Below, piece after piece: positions 9,835 to 16,193 of a stretch of DNA of 16,193 bases. The notes beneath the pieces are model-generated. The model was not told the origin of the DNA, ran no database searches, and saw only the letters and a list, made by a program, of their open reading frames with translations. Each line of letters begins with the position of its first letter. Position 1 is the stretch's first letter. Source of the stretch: Dimargaris cristalligena (Eukaryota; Kickxellomycota; Dimargaritomycetes; Dimargaritales; Dimargaritaceae); the NCBI GenBank assembly GCA_027576995.1, contig JANBQC010000385.1:1-16193 (forward strand), in the 5' to 3' direction. The position numbers and the translations under genes are program-made.

Positions 9835-10647
9835 CTAGGTTTTGACAGGTCCAACCTTATCAGCGCATTTCTTTTCCTCATTGAATGATAAGTTGCTCGA
9901 TGTCTCAAAGTTGACCGTCGATTGGGGTTTTTGCTCTTGGTCGGCTCTCGGCCTGGTCCTGTCCTGGCGGCGGGACTTCGAGTGGTCGTTTCCGATTTCA
10001 ATATTGGCGGAGATGAGACTATCAAGGAGTTTGTCGAGACGCTTCATTTCTTCCTTGATGGAAAAACTGCCCGCTGTTCCGAACCTGGCCTTCAATTTGA
10101 CTGTTTCGTCGTGATCCGCTCTGGGTTCGACCATGGCTCGACGACGAGACTGCGAGTGGTCGTTTCCAATTTCGATATTGGCGGCGATGACATTGTCAAG
10201 GAGTTTGTCGAGGCGCTTCTTGGTGTCCCTGGTGGAAAATCTACGGGACGTTGCCCCATTGGGTTCGAAAGTATTGCTACGGCGTAGCTTATCGAGTAGA
10301 TCGCCGACTTTGTCGAGGGTACCGCCTACACCCTCCAAAGTTTTGTCGAGGGTATCGCCCACACCATCCAGAGTTTTGCCGACGGTGTCGACCAAACCAT
10401 CGAGAAGGGCACGCTCGGTAACGCCACCATTGTCGGTGACCCTGAAAGTGGCGGGGTGGATCCCATCTTTGAACAGTATCAACTTGGCCCGTTTTTCTTT
10501 GGTCTTCGGTTCGTCCTTGCCTTTGGCAGCGGCGTAGAAGTTGGTCGACCAACGTTCGGCCCGTGGGATCAAGCCAGTTGGGGTGGAAAGGGCGTCGCAG
10601 GCAATGGCCAGAAGTGCCAGGGTCAGCGCAGTAACAGTGAGCTTCAT
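9835..10647 (-). CDS. Secreted Kex2-type repeat precursor (gene A)
   Basis: A 270-residue predicted secreted precursor, paralogous to gene B. Residues 1-20 are a signal peptide (MK, then a hydrophobic run ending near CDAL). The pro-region shares a spaced pattern with gene B: PRA near 30, ST-F near 34-37, K-K-KRA near 50-54 and FK-G near 59-62. Residues 85-117 are three 11-residue repeats (T-KTL-GVG-type). Residues 146-203 and 204-261 are two 58-residue units. Each starts with the shared segment LDKLLD, then I-ANIEIGNDHS, then S-RR, and ends in PRAD..(F)..EE-K. A third unit breaks off after ADKV at the stop. Dibasic sites suited to Kex2 occur at 52-53, 122-123, 135-136, 144-145, 168-170, 202-203 and 226-227. 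One Cys lies in the signal peptide and one at 261. The frame is intact. It probably releases peptides in the late Golgi; the target is unknown. Codons are GC3-rich, supporting this strand. Confidence 0.85.
   Translation of the reverse strand: MKLTVTALTLALLAIACDALSTPTGLIPRAERWSTNFYAAAKGKDEPKTKEKRAKLILFKDGIHPATFRVTDNGGVTERALLDGLVDTVGKTLDGVGDTLDKTLEGVGGTLDKVGDLLDKLRRSNTFEPNGATSRRFSTRDTKKRLDKLLDNVIAANIEIGNDHSQSRRRAMVEPRADHDETVKLKARFGTAGSFSIKEEMKRLDKLLDSLISANIEIGNDHSKSRRQDRTRPRADQEQKPQSTVNFETSSNLSFNEEKKCADKVGPVKT
9838..10212 (-). repeat. Two 58-residue (174-bp) repeat units plus truncated third
   Basis: Unit 1 is 10039-10212 and unit 2 is 9865-10038. A remnant of unit 3 (aligned ADKV with LDKL) covers 9838-9864. 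The first 24 residues of each unit (10141-10212 and 9967-10038) are strongly conserved and match the gene B repeat. The remaining 34 residues are far more diverged, retaining PRAD, a central Phe, and EE(M/K)K. Confidence 0.8.
10297..10395 (-). repeat. Three 11-residue (33-bp) repeats in gene A
   Basis: Residues 85-95, 96-106 and 107-117 read LVDTVGKTLDG, VGDTLDKTLEG and VGGTLDKVGDL. An 11-residue period with hydrophobics at fixed places suggests an extended amphipathic helix, as in LEA-like or apolipoprotein-like repeats. The tract is followed by LDKLRR and a dibasic site, so it could be released as a separate peptide. Gene B has no counterpart. Confidence 0.75.
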
Positions 10648-10728
10648 AGTGTAATGTAATGGGTTTCCGCCAAAGAGACAGCAAAGGTCAAATCAGGATA
10701 AAGGAGTACAATGGTAATAGCCGACAGT

Positions 10729-10741
10729 TCGTACAGTACGA
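10729..10741. promoter_or_regulatory. 13-bp interrupted palindrome in the gene A leader
   Basis: TCGTAC-A-GTACGA is a perfect 6+6 inverted repeat with a one-base centre. It lies 82-94 bases upstream of the gene A ATG and directly beside a TATATAAG word (10742-10749). The position would suit a dimeric regulator site. This is inference. Confidence 0.35.
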
Positions 10742-10749
10742 CTTATATA
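10742..10749 (-). promoter_or_regulatory. Candidate proximal TATA box of gene A
   Basis: TATATAAG on the minus strand, 95 bases upstream of the gene A start codon. It is an alternative to TATAAATA at 10831-10838, which has the better match to the gene B promoter layout. Confidence 0.4.
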
Positions 10750-10830
10750 ACAATAAAACCGGCCAAAGAAATCCTGATTAGGTAGTCGAGAAGTGTGGGT
10801 TGCGAGATATAGGTATGGGTTGCCGTGGGG

Positions 10831-10838
10831 TATTTATA
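10831..10838 (-). promoter_or_regulatory. Candidate TATA box of gene A
   Basis: TATAAATA on the minus strand, flanked by GGGCC upstream and CCCC downstream, 184 bases before the gene A ATG. Gene B has the same TATAAATA octamer 216 bases before its ATG, also with GG(C)C bases nearby. The match suggests both paralogs kept a TATA-type promoter. Confidence 0.55.
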
Positions 10839-12636
10839 GGCCCGTTTGTTGTGGGGTATGCGTGGCTTGGGTTAGTTTCGACTGTAATGACATGGTGTTA
10901 ACATCGTGGTGGGTTTGGAAGTTCACAGCGGATAATTTCCGGACCCAGCGGGCCCCAGTGACACCTTGACAGCCCAGCGGTTTCTTTAGTTATCATACCA
11001 ACAAGGGGAGAGGGATACCCATTCATCGATTGGCTATCGTCTCTCCATTCCATACTACTCATATGCACGCCTGTTCGGAACCTCAACCAAATGTCACTCT
11101 GGTGTATCAACTCGGACCGCAATAGGTAGTATTGTTAATGTTCAATCTAAGCAATTAAAAAAATGTTCGACATATTTCTTAATCATGAAAAGGAGTATTG
11201 GTCTCCCATTTCCCCTCCTGAAGGCAGGGATTGATTACCTGGGGAAGGGGTACGGGGAAACCTCACAGGAGTACAGAACTTGCACCCTTTAAATCAGCTG
11301 TAATTGGGCAGAAGGTTTGGTGAATAGGGTGATTCCGTTAAATGAAATTGGCCGAATAGGGTTCAAGCGGGTAGGAGTTGATACATTTATGACCATTCGT
11401 CAAAGTGACCTAGGAAATACGATAAACAACGTCCCATCAGTTCGCTATACACGAGAGAAAGTGTCGTTTTTATTGGGTTTAATGATTGTTTTATAATGTA
11501 GCTTATTGGTGGGAATGTAATAAACCCCACACCAGTGTTATCATTCCACAATTGGCTGTTTTCTGTATATATAAAAACATACACGCCCCAACAGGCTCAG
11601 AACTCCCCACACTCATATATCGGTGTATTTTAGTGCAAGCAAAGCGCCATTGAAACGGAACCATATTCGTTAACGATCCTCCCGTAGATTCCAAACGGAG
11701 GTTGGTTAGGAGATATTAAAAAGTGCGGAGGGGGGATTCTTGGGGCTAATATGATATTATCTAGGCATGGCCGCTATGATTGGTATGCAATAGTTAAACC
11801 AGTACCTAATTGAGGGGCAGGAATTTATTGAATTGGAATTGGAGACTCAGAAGTATGAGTTAAGCTGGGGTACAGGTGATGCAGGGAATCAGTATAAAAA
11901 GTGACTGATTTGAAAAGGTACGATTCGCCTAATCCAGGGAGGTGCACCTACGGAGGCCGGCGAGTATAGGGTGGTAGACCAGGGTTCACCCCCCGCATGC
12001 CTGAGAATGCCAGCAGTTGGACTGCACGCACTATAATACGATATTTAAGAAAGACTTCCAATGAGGATCCCGGGTTAGAGTTGCTATTGGCGTCTTTAAA
12101 TATGAGCCGACCTGAAATTGATTGAGGCTCTAGAGGTCTCTGGGTGTTTCAGCATTCAGTTAAGGCAAATATTATTAAGTCAGTTAGATACTGAATCTGG
12201 CAGAGCCCATGCATTGATTGGCACAAAGTAAAGAACTTGATCAAAAGAAGGTAGTTAACCACACTACTTTAAAAGGGGATTGGAAAAATTGGCAGTAAAT
12301 TGTTTAGTTAGAGCCTGATGACCCAGGAGAAAATTCGAAAAGGTCTGGTCTCCAATCGTCACCATATCGGATAATATACACAGCAGCTCTACACTAGTCG
12401 TTCAAAAAAGAGGTTGTATTAAATAAAAACACAGGTATCCAACTCCATGATTGGGATAGGGTCAGCAGTAACCCGACTAAATGGAAGAATGGTGGCATTA
12501 TGGGCACTCAGTAGGTACGGTGGCTGTATTAAGACGATCGCTAAACTATAAATGAGAACTGCAATGGGTTGGGCATTGTAATTTATTCTCGTAGTCGGAT
12601 AGCGGAACGAATTGTGATTAGGTAATTAAGGTGGGG

Positions 12637-12642
12637 TTTATT
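12637..12642 (-). terminator. Candidate polyadenylation signal of gene B
   Basis: AATAAA on the minus strand, 109 bases after the gene B stop codon. The spacing is nearly the same as for PRO2 (110 bases). Confidence 0.55.
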
Positions 12643-12750
12643 TAAGCGGGAGAGCAGTAGGCCAAAACATCGATGCAAGAAATATCAAGATATATAGTGG
12701 AACTAAATAGACTAATAGCTAACTTTAAAGCATTCAAGTACAGAATTGAA

Positions 12751-13632
12751 TCACGGGTTATGATCATTAGCGACTTCAACATTGGCAGCGATGCCGTTGT
12801 CGAGGAGCTTATCCAGACGGCGGGACTGAGAATGGTCGTTGGCCACCTCGGCATTGACCGCAATCACATTGTCTAGGAGCTTGTCGAAACGACGGGATTG
12901 GGAATGGTCGTTGGCCACCTCAACGTTGGCAGCAATCACATTGTCCAAGAGCTTGGTAAAGCGGCGGGACTGGGAATGGTCGTTGGCCACCTCAGCATTG
13001 ACCGCAATCACATTGTCTAGGAGCTTGTCGAAACGACGGGATTGGGAATGGTCGTTGGCCACCTCGACATTGACGGCGACGCCGTTATCCAGGAGCTTAT
13101 CCAAGCGACGAGACTGGGAGTGGTCATTGGCAATTTCCACGTTGGCCGCAATGACATTGTCCAACAGCTTGTCGAAACGACGGGATTGGGAATGGTCGTT
13201 GGCAATCTCTACATTGGCGGCAATGACATTGTCCAAAAGCTTGTCCAGGCGACGCGATTGGGAGTGGTCATTGGCAATTTCCACATTGGCGGCAATGACG
13301 TTATCCAGCAGCTTGTCGAATCGACGGGACTGGGAATGGTCGTTGGCAACCTCGACGTTGGCCGCAATGACGTTATCTAACAGCTTGTCGAAACGACGGG
13401 CGCGGGAGGGGTGGTTCTTCCCCAGGGCGACGGCACGGGGACCATGCTTGAACGTCGCCATATCAGCCCGCTTATCCTTCGTCTTGGAATCAATCTTTCC
13501 CTCGGTAGTAGAACTAAATTTGAAGTCGGTGGACAGGTTGTCGGCACGCGGGGTCAGATCATTTTCGACCGGAAGGGCACCGGAGGTAAGAGCAAGCATG
13601 GTCAGGGCCAGAACAGTGACAGCGAACTTCAT
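12751..13632 (-). CDS. Secreted Kex2-type repeat peptide precursor (gene B)
   Basis: A 293-residue predicted secreted polypeptide precursor. Residues 1-19 are a signal peptide: MKF, then a hydrophobic core ending near TSGA. A pro-region of about 60 residues has a KDKR site (52-55) and ends in RARR (77-80). From residue 81 come eight exact-length 24-residue units and a ninth of 21 residues ending at the stop. Unit consensus: FDKLLDN (1-7), VIAAN (8-12), VEVANDHSQS (13-22), RR (23-24). Units contain no Cys, Tyr, Trp, Met or Asn-glycosylation sequon. After Kex2 cut and carboxypeptidase trimming, each would give about 22 residues with net charge near -3 and an amphipathic first half. Known analogues in plan are alpha-factor precursors and Ustilago Rep1; the sequence itself I do not recognise. 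The role (surface coat, signal or pheromone) is open. Intact frame, GC3-rich codons and match to gene A fix the strand. The long open antisense frame is a shadow of the 72-bp period. Confidence 0.9.
   Translation of the reverse strand: MKFAVTVLALTMLALTSGALPVENDLTPRADNLSTDFKFSSTTEGKIDSKTKDKRADMATFKHGPRAVALGKNHPSRARRFDKLLDNVIAANVEVANDHSQSRRFDKLLDNVIAANVEIANDHSQSRRLDKLLDNVIAANVEIANDHSQSRRFDKLLDNVIAANVEIANDHSQSRRLDKLLDNGVAVNVEVANDHSQSRRFDKLLDNVIAVNAEVANDHSQSRRFTKLLDNVIAANVEVANDHSQSRRFDKLLDNVIAVNAEVANDHSQSRRLDKLLDNGIAANVEVANDHNP
12754..13392 (-). repeat. 72-bp tandem coding repeat, 8 full copies plus one partial
   Basis: The units start at residue 81 and run without spacers. Position 1 is Phe (units 1, 2, 4, 6, 7, 8) or Leu (3, 5, 9). 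Units 5 and 9 have Gly at position 8. Units 6 and 8 have Val11 and Ala13, and are 69 of 72 identical in DNA. Unit 7 has Thr in place of Asp2. Unit 9 ends NDHNP, losing SQSRR. The alternating 6/8 and 5/7 likeness points to duplication of a 144-bp dimer or to gene conversion. Confidence 0.95.
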
Positions 13633-13762
13633 GTTGGAATTGGTTGGGTTACTAAAGAGGAGATGGGGGGTGGATATAAGAATCGATGACTAATTAGATA
13701 TGGGAATACAGAGAGAGAGAGAGTAACAAGCTAACTATAGATATGGAGTAGGGAATGAGCCG

Positions 13763-13807
13763 CGGGTCTACGGAGGCCGGTCGGAGCGATACGGAACGGT
13801 GAGGCGG
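13763..13807. promoter_or_regulatory. Cluster of CGG triplets upstream of gene B
   Basis: Seven CGG triplets in the same orientation occur within 45 bases of an otherwise AT-rich flank, starting in a CCGCGG palindrome at 13760-13765. The cluster sits between the candidate TATA box (13848-13855) and the gene B ATG. CGG triplets are the half-sites of fungal Zn2Cys6 regulators, but the spacing here is irregular. Confidence 0.3.
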
Positions 13808-13847
13808 AATGTTCGATTGTCGATTTAGATGGGCGGGTGGCCTGGTA

Positions 13848-13855
13848 TATTTATA
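13848..13855 (-). promoter_or_regulatory. Candidate TATA box of gene B
   Basis: TATAAATA on the minus strand, 216 bases before the gene B ATG, followed by a pyrimidine-rich leader that includes a CT-dinucleotide run (about 13711-13723). It is the same octamer as in front of gene A. Confidence 0.5.
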
Positions 13856-16124
13856 TTAGATCTCCAATGGAGCATATATGGTCCGGGTTGGAGCTCGCTG
13901 GCATATATTGCATTGAATGGCCGGTGAGTAATATGGCTCGCACATTATGACTAGAGCAGATCTATGGTTTCTGGGGTGGCTTGTTAATTGGAGTGTCCTA
14001 TAATGGCGGCACAGGAGTCCCTCCGGCTCGGCTCAGTGAGCGCTTCACCATCCCCCTAATCCGCTCGGCTCCTCTTTCGTAGATTTTATCCAATGGCATC
14101 ATACTTGGTCCATCCGACCCACCAAGCCAAGTAGCTTAGTGAATGGTGCTCAATATTACATCGCCAACAGTAAACAGCCTTGTTCATAATTCTTCTACAT
14201 ATGAAAGTTGGAATCCCCTTAACACCTCCTGGCCGTGGGGCTCATTATGAGGGAGGGGTGCTGCATATTTTTGCAGGGGTTTGAATATCGCTGCTTTCAA
14301 CTTAACTGTGACCGTAGGGGATGCCCCGGGGGTATAGGGTGGGGAGCCTAAGGGAAATTGGCGGAAAAACTAGAGGTTGCTAATGGAGAGAGAAAAAGAG
14401 GGGGAGAGGTATCACATTATATCCCAGGAGAAACGAAATGTGGAGTGCTATTAATACTGTTTTGATAATCGGTGGAACGTGGGGAGGAGTAGTATCGCTT
14501 AAATGGCAATCAGTCAATATTCCCACCTCTCAATGGCCCATTAAAGGGAATATTATCCTGGCTCCTTCTGGTGTTCTGCAGTTTCCCCTTTGCCAATCAC
14601 TAAGCATACATACATCGCTCCATTAGTCGTGGCCGACTCCGCAATTCGGTCTATTAAGGCCAGTGTTGGTGAAGTGGTCGCACAGTCGAAGCAGCACAGC
14701 AGCCGACAGTGCTCTTGGAAGTATCCTATGGATGATGGGTCTGGTTTTTCCAAATGACCCACAGGTGGCGTGGCTCTCATAATGAATAATGAAGTGTTGG
14801 GCGGTCAGAAGAGGTATCCACTAGGAACAGCGGACCTAATGTCGTTCGGGTACTTTGGCTGGGTTGGCATTATTCACCATCCGTCCAGCATCTATAGACG
14901 GTTCGGCATGGGTGGAAGCACGCCCCCAGTCATACATTAGAAAATAGAGTATAATTTTAGGCGGTCGAACCTACAATGGGTTCTAACCATAAAAAGAAGC
15001 GTGTTTTTACCGCGGTAGATCAATCTGATGGACTGACCGCCAATAGTGGCCAAGAATCCCGCCATGGCAGCCGTTTTAAAGCCAATATTCGGGATAGTCG
15101 TTTGATCAGGTTAGTTTGGTGATCGGCGGTACAGTTATCATTGATGCAGATGCGTTCTAGAGTGCTACCCCCCCTAAAGAAGATTATGTATTTAATAGGT
15201 ACCCCAAGAAGAACCGTCCCAGATCCTACAGGTTGAGTTACTCCATTATATAAATACTGACGTTGCCGTCCTCTAACTCACTGTTAACCGGCCTTAATCT
15301 TACTCCATATGCTTCTTTAAATTATATCCATCTCGTTGTAGTTACCGTGAACTACTCTATACTTATTTTTGTAACTTGGTTGGCGATGCCATTGTATTTT
15401 TGAGGCTCACTGAATAGTATAGGCCGCTATGTTGGATAAAGAAGGTATAAAGGAAGTGAGGCTTTAGCGCAGAGCTTAAATGCCCCTGGCATCTAAAGCT
15501 ATCGAAGGTGTAGGCCCGATACCGCCGATGATAAGGTGTTCCTAGAATATACCATATTTTGACTCAATTGGCAACCTCTGGAGCATTGCAGATTATCATT
15601 AAAGTCGCTTTTCTGATGATCAAGTACATCTAAATACTTAGTTCAGATGGTTATCACCCGAAAAATCGCTGTGAAATAGATAGCATTATTGCCAGTATTG
15701 TCACTTTTAACCAATTATAACGGGTCTACCAAATGGCCCATTCTCTATATAGCTGGACTAAGGCTTCTTGATGTACACCCACTACTTTTAAATCCTGCTC
15801 TATCCGGCTTCCAATTTGAAATCTAGAGATGTAGAGGCATCCAAATGGTTTACGATGACCCGAATAATCCTATACGACAAGGTCAAATTATATGTTGTGA
15901 AAACATTGAAAAATCACCTACAGATAATTATTTTTAGAGGGTTATATTATTGCGATATAATGATCGCAGTATCAATGTAAATAAAGACATCCGGGGAAGA
16001 CCAAAGACAGTCTAAACTAAAAGTTATTTGTAATGTTAATAAATGTAAACTAACTAACAGCTATGGTTGCTCACAAAATCTATATCGGCAGCCACATCGT
16101 ATTCAGTACTTATTAGGATGGCTT

Positions 16125-16193
16125 TTACGGTTTGGTAGCATCGGCCTGGGGCTCGACGGCGGCCTTAACTGAATCATCCGCCTTGACCTCGGA
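16125..16193 (-). CDS. C-terminal end of a minus-strand gene cut by the window edge
   Basis: The last 69 bases read on the minus strand as 22 residues and a TAA stop. The tail is rich in Ala, Lys, Asp and Val (SEVKADDSV, then KAAVEPQADATKP). Third positions are mostly G or C (GAG, GTC, AAG, GCC, CCC, CAG) and the GC content jumps relative to the sequence to its left, as in the other genes here. The composition suggests a charged flexible C-terminus. Too little is present to name the protein. Confidence 0.65.
   Translation of the reverse strand, partial: SEVKADDSVKAAVEPQADATKP

Larger units (their letters stand above)
10648..12750. other. Intergenic stretch between genes A and B
   Basis: The left part is the promoter and leader of gene A, with two TATA-like boxes and an interrupted palindrome. 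The right part is the 3' UTR of gene B, with a minus-strand AATAAA at 12637-12642. The 1.8 kb between shows only short frames with random-looking codon use. I found no fragment of the 24-residue repeat there, so no decayed third paralog is visible. Confidence 0.55.
13633..16124. other. Intergenic stretch right of gene B
   Basis: The left 250 bases hold the gene B leader, CGG cluster and TATA box. Near 14026 and 14062 the word GCTCGGCTC occurs twice, flanking a short GCTCA-TGAGC inverted repeat. The rest is AT-rich with short open frames only and no recognised domain. The right end should contain the 3' UTR of the partial minus-strand gene at 16125. Confidence 0.5.

Noticed and set aside
10133..10537. 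Plus-strand open frame of 134 codons opposite gene A
   Set aside because: A Ser/Arg/Leu-rich shadow of the repeats of gene A, with no independent support.
12754..13392. CRISPR array
   Set aside because: The 72-bp period is fully coding with conserved reading frame and no unique spacers between copies.
12751..13632. Assignment of gene B as a mating pheromone gene
   Set aside because: The repeat-and-dibasic plan fits, but no known pheromone motif or STE13-type dipeptide spacers are present. Other Kex2-processed repeat proteins share the plan.
12839..13693. Long plus-strand open frame of 284 codons opposite gene B
   Set aside because: It arises because the 72-bp repeat keeps the antisense frame open in every copy. 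It has no signal peptide or sensible composition, and codon bias and the gene A match both favour the minus strand.

Overview
The window looks like nuclear DNA of a fungus, probably an early-diverging lineage. This rests on four things: a eukaryotic tRNA-Arg with internal A and B boxes and a T-rich Pol III stop, a spliceosomal GT-AG intron, AATAAA signals after stop codons, and small secreted precursors studded with Kex2-type dibasic sites. Genes are few and have GC-rich third codon positions. They sit in long AT-richer intergenic stretches with many TATA-like words. I cannot name the species from the sequence.

Layout: positions 1-2523 hold one tRNA-Arg(ACG) gene on the minus strand (1252-1325) and no convincing protein gene. 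A small lysine-rich orphan gene lies at 2524-2790 (minus). About 4.4 kb without a convincing gene follows. PRO2 (glutamate-5-semialdehyde dehydrogenase) lies at 7231-9216 (plus), in two exons around a 582-bp intron. It converges on a paralogous pair of minus-strand genes for secreted repeat precursors, gene A (9835-10647) and gene B (12751-13632). A gene-poor 2.5 kb follows, and the last 69 bases are the 3' end of another minus-strand gene cut by the window edge.

The most interesting content is the A/B pair. Gene B has a signal peptide, a short pro-region, then eight full copies and one truncated copy of a 24-residue unit, each full copy ending in Arg-Arg. Gene A shares the N-terminal layout and carries two copies of the same 24-residue segment, but inside a longer 58-residue unit. 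The segment is conserved between the paralogs while the intervening sequence has diverged, which suggests the excised acidic, probably amphipathic peptide is the functional product. This matches the general plan of fungal Kex2-processed repeat proteins (alpha-factor-type precursors, Ustilago Rep1), but I do not recognise this peptide family. PRO2 is a housekeeping proline-biosynthesis gene and nothing visible links it to the peptide pair beyond proximity.
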